Position numbers and translations under genes: made by a program
Notes under the pieces: generated by a model
What the model was told of the DNA's origin: nothing
What the model saw: the letters and a program-made list of their open reading frames with translations, nothing else
Database searches by the model: none
Assembly: GCF_040686855.1 (NCBI RefSeq)
Contig: NZ_JBFBOG010000002.1
Coordinates: 930,001 to 994,000 of the forward strand
DNA: 64,000 nt
From: Leifsonia sp040686855
GTDB lineage: Bacteria > Actinomycetota > Actinomycetes > Actinomycetales > Microbacteriaceae
Direction: 5' to 3'
In this document: in pieces, positions 52,042 through 61,931 of the stretch
How positions within the stretch are numbered: position 1 is the first letter of the stretch
Layout of the letters: every line of letters starts with the position of its first letter

Positions 52042-54840
52042 GTGCCCGACACGAAGAAGCTCGTCATCGTCGAGTCGCCGAACAAGGTGAAGTCGATCGC
52101 CCAATACCTGGGCGACGGCTACGAGGTCATGGCCTCGGTGGGGCACATCCGCGACCTCATCGAGCCCAAGAACCTGCCTCCGGAGCTGAAGAAGGGCTCG
52201 CTCGGCAAATTCTCCGTCGACGTGGAGAACGAGTTCGAGCCCTACTACGTCGTGTCGGACCAGAAGAAGAAGACGGTCGCCGACCTCAAGCGCGCCCTCA
52301 AGAACGCCGACGAACTCCTCCTTGCGACGGATGAGGACCGCGAAGGAGAGGCGATCGCCTGGCACCTGGTCGAGGTCCTGAAGCCGAAGGTGCCGGTCAA
52401 GCGCATGGTGTTCCACGAGATCACCCGCGAGGCCATCGAGAAGGCACGCGACAACACCCGCGAGATCGACACGGCGCTGGTCGACGCCCAGGAGACCCGT
52501 CGCATCCTCGACCGCCTCTACGGCTACGAGGTGTCGCCGGTCCTCTGGCGCAAGGTGGGCCCCGGCCTCTCCGCCGGCCGGGTGCAGTCCGCCGCGACCC
52601 GTCTCGTGGTCGACCGGGAGCGCGAGCGCCTTGCGTTCGTCCCAGCCTCCTACTGGGGTCTCACGGCCCGCCTCGCACCTGAGGACGCGAACGCCTTCGA
52701 ATCGCGGCTCGCCCGCCTCGACGGCACCCGCGTGGCCACCGGACGCGACTTCGACGACCACGGGCGCCTCACGTCCGACGCCCGGACGCTCGACGAGGCC
52801 TCGGCGACGGCGCTCGCCGCGGCGATCAGCGCGCCCAGCACGGTTGTGACCGTCTCCAAGGTCGACTCCAAGCCGTACTCGCGCCGGCCCGCGGCGCCGT
52901 TCACCACGTCCACGCTTCAGCAGGAGGCGGCGCGCAAGCTCCGGTTCTCCGCACGCCAGACGATGAGCGTCGCGCAGTCGCTGTACGAGAACGGCTACAT
53001 CACCTATATGCGCACCGACTCCGCGTCGCTGTCGCAGCAGGCGACGAACGCCGCGCGTTCGCAGGCCGCGAAGCTCTACGGTCCCGAGACGGTGCCGGAC
53101 AAGCCGCGCACCTACGCGTCGAAGAGCAAGAACGCCCAGGAGGCGCACGAGGCGATCCGTCCCTCCGGCGAGACGTTCCGCACGCCCGCCGAACTGGAGC
53201 GCTCGCTCCGCGGCCCCGAGCTGCGACTCTACGACCTCATCTGGAAGCGGACCGTCGCCTCGCAGATGGCGGACGCCAAGGGACAGACCGCGTCCGTGAC
53301 CGTCGAGGCGCGCGTCGCCGAAGGCCCGCTCGACGGGACCATCGCGGAGTTCACCGCGAGCGGCACGGTCATCACGTTCCGCGGCTTCCTCAACGCCTAC
53401 GAGGAGAGCAAGGACGAGGAGCGCAACGCCTCCGACTCCGCCGAGGCCAAGCTGCCGCCCCTCACGGAGAAGCAGCCGCTGACCGTCCAGGATGTGGCGG
53501 CCGACGGGCACGAGACCACACCGCCTCCGCGCTACACCGAGGCGAGCCTGGTGAAGTCGCTCGAGGAGCTGGGGATCGGTCGCCCGTCGACGTTCGCGAG
53601 CATCATCTCGACGATCATCGACCGCGGCTACGTCACGCAGCGTGGCCAGGCGCTCGTCCCGAGCTGGGTCGCGTTCTCGGTGGTCCGGCTGCTGGAGGAC
53701 TACTTCGGCGACCTGGTGCAGTACGACTTCACCGCCGAGATGGAGGACGACCTCGACCGGATCGCCGACGGCGAGGCCGAGCGGGTCGACTGGCTGAACA
53801 GCTTCTACTTCGGAAGCGGCAAGCACAAGGGACTCCGTCGGGTCATCGATAACCTCGGCGAGATCGATGCGCGCAGCATCAACTCGATCGCCATCGACGA
53901 CGGTGTGACGCTCCGCATCGGCAAGTACGGGCCGTACCTCGAGGTGGCCGAACCCGACGCGGGTCCGGACGCGACGCCGCGGCGGGTCAACATCCCGCCG
54001 GAGCTGGCGCCCGACGAACTCACCCCGGCGAAGGCGCGCGAACTGATTGAGGCGCCCGTGCAGACCGACCGCGTGCTCGGCTCCAACCCGGAGAACGGCA
54101 AGCTGGTGCTCGCCAAGGACGGGCGTTTCGGACCCTACGTGACCGAAGCCGACCCGGAGGACGAGGCAGCAGTCGACCCGGCCACGGGTGAGGTGACCGA
54201 GCCGGTCAAGAAGCCGAAGAAGGCCGCCGAGAAGCCGCGCACCGCCTCGCTCTTCAAGTCGATGGACCTCGCGACGATCGATCTCGACACCGCGCTGAAG
54301 CTGCTCAGCCTTCCGCGCGTGGTGGGAGCGGATCCCGAGAGCGGCGACGAGATCCAGGCGCAGAACGGCCGTTACGGGCCCTACCTGAAGAAGGGCACGG
54401 ACACCCGGTCGCTGCCGAGCGAGGACGACATCTTCGACGTCGACCTGGCGGGTGCGCTCGAGCTGTTCGCGCAGCCGAAGTACGGCAACCGCCGGGCGTC
54501 CAGCGCGCTCAAGGAGTTCGACGCCGACCCGGTCAGCGGCAAGCCGATCCGGATCAAGGACGGCCGTTTCGGTGCGTACGTGACCGACGGGGAGACCAAC
54601 GCGACCATCCCGCGCGGCGAGACGGTGGACGAGGTCGACTTCGATCGAGCGGTGCAGCTGCTGGCCGACAAGCGCGCGAAGGGCCCGGCCAAGAAGCCGG
54701 CCCGGAAAGCACCTGCGAAGGCGAGCACCGCGAAGACGACCGCGGCCAAGAAGACGGCGACGAAGACCACGGCCTCCAAGACCGCCGCCACGAAGCCGGC
54801 CACGACGCGATCGGCGGCCGCGAAGAAGTCCGCCGAGTGA
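52042..54840 (+). CDS. topA: DNA topoisomerase I
   Basis: 932 residues. The Toprim domain opens LVIVESPNKVKSIAQYLG and includes DEDREGEAIAWHL. The active-site Tyr is about residue 322 in GYITYMRTDS. Four-domain type IA core to about 620, then several Topo_C repeat units (VLGSNPENGKLVLAKDGRFG type) and a Lys/Ala-rich tail of about 45 residues, an actinobacterial feature that supports processivity. The enzyme relaxes negative supercoils. GTG 52042 has AGAGGAG upstream. topA-tmk-holB order is conserved in actinobacteria. Confidence 0.96.
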   Translation: MPDTKKLVIVESPNKVKSIAQYLGDGYEVMASVGHIRDLIEPKNLPPELKKGSLGKFSVDVENEFEPYYVVSDQKKKTVADLKRALKNADELLLATDEDREGEAIAWHLVEVLKPKVPVKRMVFHEITREAIEKARDNTREIDTALVDAQETRRILDRLYGYEVSPVLWRKVGPGLSAGRVQSAATRLVVDRERERLAFVPASYWGLTARLAPEDANAFESRLARLDGTRVATGRDFDDHGRLTSDARTLDEASATALAAAISAPSTVVTVSKVDSKPYSRRPAAPFTTSTLQQEAARKLRFSARQTMSVAQSLYENGYITYMRTDSASLSQQATNAARSQAAKLYGPETVPDKPRTYASKSKNAQEAHEAIRPSGETFRTPAELERSLRGPELRLYDLIWKRTVASQMADAKGQTASVTVEARVAEGPLDGTIAEFTASGTVITFRGFLNAYEESKDEERNASDSAEAKLPPLTEKQPLTVQDVAADGHETTPPPRYTEASLVKSLEELGIGRPSTFASIISTIIDRGYVTQRGQALVPSWVAFSVVRLLEDYFGDLVQYDFTAEMEDDLDRIADGEAERVDWLNSFYFGSGKHKGLRRVIDNLGEIDARSINSIAIDDGVTLRIGKYGPYLEVAEPDAGPDATPRRVNIPPELAPDELTPAKARELIEAPVQTDRVLGSNPENGKLVLAKDGRFGPYVTEADPEDEAAVDPATGEVTEPVKKPKKAAEKPRTASLFKSMDLATIDLDTALKLLSLPRVVGADPESGDEIQAQNGRYGPYLKKGTDTRSLPSEDDIFDVDLAGALELFAQPKYGNRRASSALKEFDADPVSGKPIRIKDGRFGAYVTDGETNATIPRGETVDEVDFDRAVQLLADKRAKGPAKKPARKAPAKASTAKTTAAKKTATKTTASKTAATKPATTRSAAAKKSAE

Positions 54841-55457
54841 CCGGCGGGCTCTTCATCACCCTCGAGGGCGGGGACGGCACGGGCAAGTCGACCCAGGCCG
54901 CCCTGCTCGAGGAGTGGCTGACCGGGCTCGGGCGGACCGTGGTCCGCACGCGGGAACCGGGCGGTACCGACGCGGGGGTCGAGATCCGCGAGATCGTGCT
55001 GCACCATCGCGGCGACATCGCGCCTCGCGCCGAAGCGCTCCTCTATGCCGCCGACCGGGCGCACCACGTGGCCACGGTCGTGCGACCGGCGCTCGCCCGG
55101 GGTGAGGTCGTCCTCCAGGACCGCTACCTCGACTCCTCCGTCGCCTACCAGGGCGCAGGTCGCGTGCTGGATGCCACGGAGATCCGCGAGCTGTCGTTGT
55201 GGGCAGCTGAAGGGCTGCTTCCGGACCTCACGATCCTGCTCGACCTCGACGAGGACGCGGCCCGCGCGCGCCTCGACGCCTCGCGCACCCGCTACGACCG
55301 GCTGGAGGCCGAGCGCTCCGACTTCCACGCGCGGGTCCGTGCCGGCTACCTGGCGCTCGCCGAGGCCGAGCCCGAGCGGTTCCTGGTCGTCGACGCCGGC
55401 CGTCCGGTGGACGAGATCGCCGCCGACATCCGCCGGCGTCTCGCGGGCCGGGTCTGA
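54837..55457 (+). CDS. tmk: Thymidylate kinase
   Basis: 206 residues. P-loop LEGGDGTGKSTQAALLEEWL (residues 8-27), DR-x motif QDRYLDSSVAYQG and the LID region ASRTRYDRLE. It converts dTMP to dTDP, downstream of both de novo synthesis and the Tdk salvage enzyme. GTG 54837 overlaps the topA stop, so it is translated from the topA message. Confidence 0.95.
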   Translation: MTGGLFITLEGGDGTGKSTQAALLEEWLTGLGRTVVRTREPGGTDAGVEIREIVLHHRGDIAPRAEALLYAADRAHHVATVVRPALARGEVVLQDRYLDSSVAYQGAGRVLDATEIRELSLWAAEGLLPDLTILLDLDEDAARARLDASRTRYDRLEAERSDFHARVRAGYLALAEAEPERFLVVDAGRPVDEIAADIRRRLAGRV

Positions 55458-55505
55458 CTTATCCACAGGATCCGGACACGAGCGAAAGGTGTCCGCGGTG
55501 CCAGC

Positions 55506-55511
55506 TAGCCT
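55506..55511 (+). promoter_or_regulatory. Candidate -10 element before holB
   Basis: TAGCCT begins 13 bp before ATG 55519. A GGAGAG sequence also lies just before the ATG, so both leaderless and leadered translation are possible. Confidence 0.35.
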
Positions 55512-55518
55512 GGAGAGC

Positions 55519-56727
55519 ATGACGGTCTGGGACGAGCTCACGGGGCAGGACGACGCGATCGCGATCGTGCGCGCCGCCGCAGAAGGCTCTGCCGTCGCCT
55601 CCACGGCGGAGGGCTCTGCGAGCGGTGCGGGTCCCTCGCGCGGGATGACGCACTCCTGGCTGATCACCGGCCCGCCGGGCTCCGGCCGCTCCAACCTGGC
55701 CTACGCCTTCGCCACCGCCCTTCTCAGCCCCGGCACGCCGGAGGGCGACCTCGCCACACGCCGCCAGGTCGACGCCCGCACCCACCCCGACCTCGCGGTC
55801 CTCAGCACCGAGCGCGTCATCATCTCGATCGACGAGGTCCGCTCCCTCGTCGCGAGCTCGCAGTTCGCACCGTCGGTGGGGCGCTACCGCGTGATGGTGA
55901 TCGAAGATGCCGACCGCATGACCGAGCGCACGTCCAACGTGCTGCTCAAGGCGCTGGAGGAACCGCCGGAGCGAACGGTGTGGATCCTGTGCGCGCCCAG
56001 CGACGCCGACCTGCTGCCCACGATCCGGTCCCGGGTCCGCACCGTCCGTCTGCGGGTTCCGAGCGTCGCGGACGTCGCCGAGCTGATCCAGCGTCGCGAC
56101 GGCGTCGACGCCGAGACCGCGGAACGCGCCGCCCGCCACGCGCAGAGCCACATCGGCATGGCGCACCGCCTCGCGACCCACGAAGAGGCCCGCCGGCGCC
56201 GGGAGCAGACACTGGAGCTGGCTCTGGGCATCCGGTCGGTGTCCGACGCGGTGCTCGCGGCCGCGACGCTGCTCGAGATCGCGGGGGCCGACGCGAAGGC
56301 GATCACCGAGGAGCGCGACGCGGAGGAGCGGGAGCACGCGCTGCGCTCGCTCGGCATCGAGCCCGGCGGTACCATTCCTCCCGCGCTGCGCGGGCAGCTG
56401 CGCCAGCTGGAGGAGGACCAGAAGCGGCGCGCGACGCGCAGCCTCCGCGACGGGATCGACCGCATCCTCGTCGACCTGCTCTCCCTGTACCGGGATGTGA
56501 TGATGCTGCAGCTCGGCAGCGACAGCGAGCTGGTGAATCGCGAGCTGCGACGGGAGCTCGACGCTCTCAGCACGCACACGACTCCGGCCGCTACGCTCGC
56601 CGCGATGGATGCCGTCACGACGGCGCGTGAGCGCATCGACGGCAATGTCGCCCCGGCCCTCGCGCTGGAGGCCATGCTGACCACGATCCTGCGCGGAGCG
56701 AACGCGCGGAAGGGGACCGACCTGTGA
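55519..56727 (+). CDS. holB: DNA polymerase III subunit delta'
   Basis: 402 residues, AAA+ clamp-loader fold starting MTVWDELTGQDDAIAIVRAA. The Walker A position reads GPPGSGRSN, with Arg instead of the catalytic Lys, as is common in delta' subunits that do not hydrolyse ATP. The SRC motif is TIRSRVRTV. It works with DnaX (22049) and delta in loading the sliding clamp. ATG 55519 is selected for the family N-terminus; the longer open frame upstream overlaps tmk and is not credible. Confidence 0.93.
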   Translation: MTVWDELTGQDDAIAIVRAAAEGSAVASTAEGSASGAGPSRGMTHSWLITGPPGSGRSNLAYAFATALLSPGTPEGDLATRRQVDARTHPDLAVLSTERVIISIDEVRSLVASSQFAPSVGRYRVMVIEDADRMTERTSNVLLKALEEPPERTVWILCAPSDADLLPTIRSRVRTVRLRVPSVADVAELIQRRDGVDAETAERAARHAQSHIGMAHRLATHEEARRRREQTLELALGIRSVSDAVLAAATLLEIAGADAKAITEERDAEEREHALRSLGIEPGGTIPPALRGQLRQLEEDQKRRATRSLRDGIDRILVDLLSLYRDVMMLQLGSDSELVNRELRRELDALSTHTTPAATLAAMDAVTTARERIDGNVAPALALEAMLTTILRGANARKGTDL

Positions 56728-58259
56728 CCTCCCGGAGCGCCGTCCGGACCGCCGTGATCGCCATCGCCGCCGTCCTCGCACTGACCCTCACGGGCTGCGT
56801 GACCTGGTTCCTGCCGGCCAAGGCGCCGACGAGCTCGACGCCTGCTCCGGAGAAGGTCTCCGCGGCGCTCGCGCCGTTCTACGACCAGATCCTCACCTGG
56901 AAGTCGTGCGACGGCGGCAAGCAGTGTGCGACGGCGAAGGCCCCGCTCGACTGGAACGACCCCGGCAAGGGGCAGATCGAGCTCGCACTGATCCGGCAGC
57001 CGGCGAAGGGGACGAAGCAGGGATCCCTGCTGACGAACCCCGGCGGCCCCGGCGCGTCCGGATTCGACTTCGTCAAGGACTCGGTCGACTTCGTCGCCGA
57101 CGCCACCCTGCAGGACCACTTCGACATCGTCGGTTTCGACCCCCGAGGAGTCGGCCGCTCCACCGCAGTGAAGTGCTACGACGCCGCTCAGATGGACCAG
57201 TACCTCTACGGCATCACGCCGGGCGAGCGCGGGTCCGACCAGTGGATCGCCGAGAACACGACGGTGGCCAAGGACTTCGGCGCGGCATGTCAGAAGAACA
57301 CGGGTGCGCCGCTGCCCGAGGTCGACACGGTCAGCGCCGCGCGCGACCTCGACCTCCTCCGCGCCACCCTCGGCGACAAGAAGCTCAACTACCTCGGCTA
57401 CTCGTACGGCACCTACCTGGGTGCGGTGTACGCGGGTCTCTACCCGGGCAAGACCGGCCGCCTCGTCCTCGACGGTGCGCTCGACCCCGCGGCCTCGAAC
57501 TTCGAGGTCACGCAGGTGCAGGCGAAGGGATTCGAGAGCGCGCTGCGCGCCTACCTCAAGAGCTGCCTCACGCAGAAGGACTGCCCGTTCAGTGGGACGG
57601 TCGACGACGCGATGAACACGATCGCCCAGCTTCTCGCGTCGGTCGACAAGAGCCCGATCCGGAACTCCGACGGGCGCGAGCTCGGAGCCAACACCCTGGT
57701 CACCGCCATCATCACGCCGCTCTACGACGCGACGGCGTGGTCGTATCTCGACAAGCTGTTCGAGTCGGTCATGCAGGGGAGCGCAAGCGTCGCCTTCACG
57801 CTCGCCGACACGTACAACGACCGCAACGCCGACGGCACCTACTCCGACAACTCGACGGAGGCGTTCGTCGCGATCAACTGCCTCGACTACACCTACGATG
57901 CCGATCCGGCCACGATGCGCGCGCAGGCGGCGGAGCTGGCGAAGGCGGCGCCGGTCATCGGCCCGTACATGGCCTACGGCGACATCGGCTGTGCGAACTG
58001 GCCGTACAAGACCACCGTTCAGCGCGGCCCGATCTCGGCCGCCGGCTCGGCGCCCATCCTCGTCGTCGGCACGACCAACGACCCCGCCACCCCGTACGTG
58101 TGGGCGAAGAACCTGGCGTCCGAACTGCAGAACGGCCATCTGCTCACCTACAAGGGCGAAGGCCACACCGCCTACAACAAGTCGAACTCCTGCGTGAACG
58201 GCACCGTGGACGACTTCCTGGTCCACGGCACCGTCCCCGCCGACGGCAAGACCTGCTGA
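56724..58259 (+). CDS. Alpha/beta-hydrolase lipoprotein, tripeptidyl aminopeptidase-like
   Basis: 511 residues. Signal peptide with lipobox TLTGC (Cys25). Alpha/beta-hydrolase core: NPGGPGASG oxyanion region, FDPRGVGRST, nucleophile elbow GYSYGTYLG with Ser227, and a C-terminal TAP-like domain with the Asp in VGTTNDPATPY and His in GEGHTAYN. Relatives such as SlpD/SlpE and mycobacterial CaeA are secreted proteases or esterases. GTG 56724 overlaps the holB stop. The exact substrate is unknown. Confidence 0.92.
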   Translation: MTSRSAVRTAVIAIAAVLALTLTGCVTWFLPAKAPTSSTPAPEKVSAALAPFYDQILTWKSCDGGKQCATAKAPLDWNDPGKGQIELALIRQPAKGTKQGSLLTNPGGPGASGFDFVKDSVDFVADATLQDHFDIVGFDPRGVGRSTAVKCYDAAQMDQYLYGITPGERGSDQWIAENTTVAKDFGAACQKNTGAPLPEVDTVSAARDLDLLRATLGDKKLNYLGYSYGTYLGAVYAGLYPGKTGRLVLDGALDPAASNFEVTQVQAKGFESALRAYLKSCLTQKDCPFSGTVDDAMNTIAQLLASVDKSPIRNSDGRELGANTLVTAIITPLYDATAWSYLDKLFESVMQGSASVAFTLADTYNDRNADGTYSDNSTEAFVAINCLDYTYDADPATMRAQAAELAKAAPVIGPYMAYGDIGCANWPYKTTVQRGPISAAGSAPILVVGTTNDPATPYVWAKNLASELQNGHLLTYKGEGHTAYNKSNSCVNGTVDDFLVHGTVPADGKTC

Positions 58260-58266
58260 CGAGTGG

Positions 58267-58278
58267 TGCAATTTTGCA
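58267..58278. promoter_or_regulatory. Candidate TetR operator
   Basis: TGCAA-TT-TTGCA has perfect 5-bp arms and lies in the -35 region of the TetR gene; AATAAT (58287-58292) is a plausible -10 eight bases before GTG 58300. Autoregulation is inferred. Confidence 0.4.
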
Positions 58279-58299
58279 GACGATGAAATAATCGGTTCC

Positions 58300-59010
58300 G
58301 TGTCTTCTCCGGCCACCGAATCCACGCTCAACGAGCTGGGTCTCCGCGAGCGCAAGCGCATCGCCACCAAACGCGCCATCCAGCTCGCCGCGGTCGAGCT
58401 CGCGAGCGAGCGCGGCTTCGACCGCGTCACCATCGACGAGATCAGCCACGTCGCCAACGTGTCGCCGCGGACCTTCTTCAACTACTTCCCGTCGAAGGAG
58501 TCCGCGATCATCGGCGAGCTCCCCGAGCTGCCGGACGAGCAGAGCATCGAGCGCTTCGTGACCGCGGGCCCCGAGGAGCCGATCCTCGACGGGATCAGCA
58601 CGCTCCTGGTCGCCGCGATCGATCTCGGAGACACCAGCGGAGAGACCCGGGGCGACGCCGGCGCTGAACCCGACGGCGCCGATCCGGCGAGCATGCATCG
58701 CCTGCACACGATGCGCCGCGCGCTGCTGAAGGACAATCCCGAGCTCTTCGCCCTGCGGATGGCGAGCATGCACAAGTTCGAGGACGCGCTGAGCGGCATC
58801 GTGCAACGCCGCCTCGCCCACGACGACCCGGAACTCGTCGACGACCCGGAAGTCCTGCATCAGCGCGCCCGGCTGGTCACCTACGTCGCCTTCGCGGGGA
58901 TGCGGCACGCCTGGTCGTGCTGGGCCGATCACGGCGGCGTCGAGCCGCTCTCCGACCGACTGCGCAGCTCGTTCCAGCAGCTGTCCGCGCTCGGCACGCA
59001 GGTTCGCTGA
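58300..59010 (+). CDS. TetR-family transcriptional regulator
   Basis: 236 residues. The N-terminal helix-turn-helix (about 20-65) includes VTIDEISHVANVSPRTFFNY and FPSKE. The C-terminal effector domain resembles the MftR/AcyR-like TetR_C group common in actinobacteria. GTG 58300 follows a short promoter with a 12-bp inverted repeat. No obvious target lies adjacent: upstream is the secreted hydrolase (same strand), downstream a tRNA. Ligand unknown. Confidence 0.9.
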   Translation: MSSPATESTLNELGLRERKRIATKRAIQLAAVELASERGFDRVTIDEISHVANVSPRTFFNYFPSKESAIIGELPELPDEQSIERFVTAGPEEPILDGISTLLVAAIDLGDTSGETRGDAGAEPDGADPASMHRLHTMRRALLKDNPELFALRMASMHKFEDALSGIVQRRLAHDDPELVDDPEVLHQRARLVTYVAFAGMRHAWSCWADHGGVEPLSDRLRSSFQQLSALGTQVR

Positions 59011-59091
59011 GCTCCGCGGCCACCTGGTCGTCACCGGGCCGCCGGATCGGGTAAGCTATCTGACTGTGCGCCGAGCGGAAGCCCGGCCCAC

Positions 59092-59167
59092 GCCGCCCTA
59101 GCTCAGTCGGCAGAGCATCTCACTCGTAATGAGAAGGTCAAGGGTTCGATTCCCTTGGGCGGCTCCA
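59092..59167 (+). tRNA. tRNA-Thr (CGU)
   Basis: The acceptor stem is GCCGCCC/GGGCGGC, with discriminator T and encoded CCA (59165-59167). The anticodon stem-loop TCTCA-CTCGTAA-TGAGA gives anticodon CGT, reading ACG threonine codons. T-loop TTCGATT is standard. Confidence 0.97.
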
Positions 59168-59270
59168 TTCCTCCAATGTGACTTCGATCGCATATTTTCC
59201 TTCGCCGATGCGCTCGACTCGGCGTACGCTAGCCAAAAGCTGAGAATCAATCACATCTGCTGAGGCTGCT

Positions 59271-61826
59271 ATGGACCCGAACCAGAAGTCACGCCGAACC
59301 CGAATCGGCATCGTCACGGCAGCGCTGGGAGCGCTGCTCCTGGTCGCAGGAGGGCTGAGCGCCTCGCTCCCCGCTTCCGCTGACACCCAACCAGCGGACC
59401 CCACGAATCCCGCGACGCCTCCGACCGTCGGCGCGAGCGCCCTGCCGACCGTGCAGATCGACGGGGTGGCGTGGCAGCAGAAGGTCGTCGGCGACACCGT
59501 CTATGTCGCGGGCAAGTTCACCACGGCGCGGCCAGCCGGTTCGCCTGCCGGCAGCAACACGACGCCCCGTAACAACTTCCTCGCCTACAACGTCACGACC
59601 GGCGCGCTCAACACCGCAGTGAACGTCCAGCTCAACGCCCAGGCGAAGACGGTCGCGGCCTCGCCCGACGGCACCCGGGTCTACGTCGGGGGCGACTTCA
59701 CGACCGCGAACGGCGCGAGTTACTACCGCATCGTCGCGATCAATACGTCGACGGGCCAGATCGTCAGCTCGTTCCGTCCGACCGTATCCAGCCAGGTGGC
59801 CGGTATCGCGGCCACCGACACCGCGGTCTACATCGGTGGGACCTTCACGAGCGTCAACGGGTCGACGCGGACGCGCCTGGCCAAGTTGAACGCGTCCGAC
59901 GGCTCCCTGGTGTCATCCTGGAACGCTTCCGCCGACTATACGGTCACCTCGCTCGCCGTGAGCCCCGACGGCACGCGGGTGTACGCGGGTGGCGCCTTCC
60001 AGAACGTCAACGGCGCCTCGCACTACGGGCTCGCCAAGCTGGACGCGACCACCGGCGCCGCCCTCTCGTTCCCGGTCAACTCCATCGTCCGGGATGCGGG
60101 GGACAACGCGGCGATCACCTCGCTCGCCGCCACCTCCGACCGCGTGTACGGCAGCGGCTACGTCTTCGGAAGCGGCGGGAACCTGGAGGGCGCGTTCTCC
60201 GCGGACGCAACGACCGGGTCCCTGGTCTGGCTGGAGGACTGCCACGGCGACACCTACTCGGTCGCCCCGATCGGAAACGTTCTCTACGCCGTCGGCCACC
60301 CGCACATGTGCAGCAACGTGGGCGGCTTCCCGGAGACGAATCCCCGCACGTACCACCATGCGCTGGGCTTCTCGAAGGCCGCCACGCACACGCTGACCAA
60401 TGACGGCAACAGGAGTTACGCCAACTTCCGCGGGCAGCCGGCGCCGAGTCCGTTGACCTGGTACCCCGACTTCGGCAGCGGGACGTTCACCGGGCAAGGG
60501 CAGGCCACCTGGTCTATCGCGGGCGACAGCCGCTATGTCGTGGTGGGCGGAGAATTCCCGTATGTGAACGGCAAGGCGCAGTACGGGCTCACCCGCTTCG
60601 CGATGGACGATGTCTCCCGCAGCACCTTCGGCCCCAACAACAACACGGCCATGACACCGAACGCGACCTCGTCGACGGCCGGTCAGGCGCGGATCACCTG
60701 GCAGGCGACGTTCGACATGGACAACCAGAACCTGACGTACAAGCTGTCCCGCGACGGCGACACCGCGCATCCCGTGTACCAGGTGACCCAGGGTTCGCAG
60801 TTCTGGAGCCGTCCGTCCATGGGATTCACCGACACCGGCCTCGCCGGGGGCAGCAGGCACACGTACACGCTCACCGTGACGGACCCGGACGGCAACAGCA
60901 CCGCGGTGACCGGCAACAGCGTCCTCATCGCGGGCGGGACCGGCAATCAGCCGCCGATCGCGTCGTTCAGCGCGACCGCCAGTGGACTGAGCGTGTCGTT
61001 CGACGGACGCGCGTCCTCGGATCCCGACGGCTCCATCGCCTCCTACGCCTGGACCTTCGGTGACGGCGGCACGGCGAGCGGATCGACCACGTCGCACACC
61101 TACGCGGCCGCGGGCACCTACACGGCGACCCTCAAGGTGACAGACAACGGCGGCGCGAGTTCGACCACATCGAAGTCGATCACCGTGACCTCGGGCACCA
61201 CCACCGCACTGGCGCGCGACGCCTTCCAGCGGACGGTCTCCGGAGGCTGGGGGAGCGCCGACGCGGGCGGCGCCTGGACGGCGTCCGGCAGCGCCACCTC
61301 CTTCTCGGTCGCCTCGGGAGTGGGGCAGATGGTGGACGCCGCCGGCGGTACGCTCATCCAGACCCTGGGCTCCGTGTCATCGACGCGTACGGACTCCACC
61401 GTGACGTTCACGACGGATGTCGCGCCGACCGGTGGGGGTGTGTTCGCCTCCGCCCTGGCGCGGCAGGTCGGTTCGGCATCCTATGATGGCCGCGCCTGGA
61501 TCAGCTCCTCGGGCGCGGTGCAGGCGCAGCTTCTGCGGAGCGGGACGACCCTGACGGCCGCCGTGGTGCCCGGGGTGACGTACACGCCCGGGACGCAGCT
61601 GAAGCTCCGCGTCCAGGCGGTGGGGACGTCGCCGACCGTGTTCCAGGCGAAGGTGTGGCCGGCCGCGCAGGCGGAGCCCGCCGCGTGGCAGGTGAGCGTG
61701 TCCGATTCCACGGCCGGCCTGCAGTCCGCCGGATCGGTGGGCCTGCGCGCCTACGTCTCTGGCGCTGCGACGACGACGCCGGTCACGTTCCGGTTCGACG
61801 ACTACCTGGTCTCCGCCGTCCCGTGA
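59271..61826 (+). CDS. Large secreted beta-propeller / PKD protein
   Basis: 851 residues. Sec signal peptide (1-38, ending ASA-D). Residues ~50-480 form repeated blades with SPDGTRVYVGGDFTTANG and SPDGTRVYAGGAFQNVNG, a kelch/delta-60-like propeller. Next is a fibronectin-like stretch (about 480-555), then a PKD domain (about 565-645, FDGRASSDPDGSIASYAWTF), then a LamG/concanavalin-type C-terminal domain (about 650-851). No sortase signal or membrane helix, so it is probably released or held by carbohydrate binding. No AGGAGG-type site precedes ATG 59271. Role unknown. Confidence 0.85.
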   Translation: MDPNQKSRRTRIGIVTAALGALLLVAGGLSASLPASADTQPADPTNPATPPTVGASALPTVQIDGVAWQQKVVGDTVYVAGKFTTARPAGSPAGSNTTPRNNFLAYNVTTGALNTAVNVQLNAQAKTVAASPDGTRVYVGGDFTTANGASYYRIVAINTSTGQIVSSFRPTVSSQVAGIAATDTAVYIGGTFTSVNGSTRTRLAKLNASDGSLVSSWNASADYTVTSLAVSPDGTRVYAGGAFQNVNGASHYGLAKLDATTGAALSFPVNSIVRDAGDNAAITSLAATSDRVYGSGYVFGSGGNLEGAFSADATTGSLVWLEDCHGDTYSVAPIGNVLYAVGHPHMCSNVGGFPETNPRTYHHALGFSKAATHTLTNDGNRSYANFRGQPAPSPLTWYPDFGSGTFTGQGQATWSIAGDSRYVVVGGEFPYVNGKAQYGLTRFAMDDVSRSTFGPNNNTAMTPNATSSTAGQARITWQATFDMDNQNLTYKLSRDGDTAHPVYQVTQGSQFWSRPSMGFTDTGLAGGSRHTYTLTVTDPDGNSTAVTGNSVLIAGGTGNQPPIASFSATASGLSVSFDGRASSDPDGSIASYAWTFGDGGTASGSTTSHTYAAAGTYTATLKVTDNGGASSTTSKSITVTSGTTTALARDAFQRTVSGGWGSADAGGAWTASGSATSFSVASGVGQMVDAAGGTLIQTLGSVSSTRTDSTVTFTTDVAPTGGGVFASALARQVGSASYDGRAWISSSGAVQAQLLRSGTTLTAAVVPGVTYTPGTQLKLRVQAVGTSPTVFQAKVWPAAQAEPAAWQVSVSDSTAGLQSAGSVGLRAYVSGAATTTPVTFRFDDYLVSAVP

Positions 61827-61931
61827 GCCGGGCGCCCGGCGTCCGATCGTGGTGGTGACCAGGACGAAGGAGAGCGGCACTCGCGATCCTCCGGCCTGGC
61901 GCCCGTCGCCGGGCGGTGGTTGGCTGCGAGC

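Noticed and set aside
59092..61826. Genomic island at tRNA-Thr
   Set aside because: No integrase, no direct repeat of the tRNA 3' end and no base-composition shift was noticed within the window.
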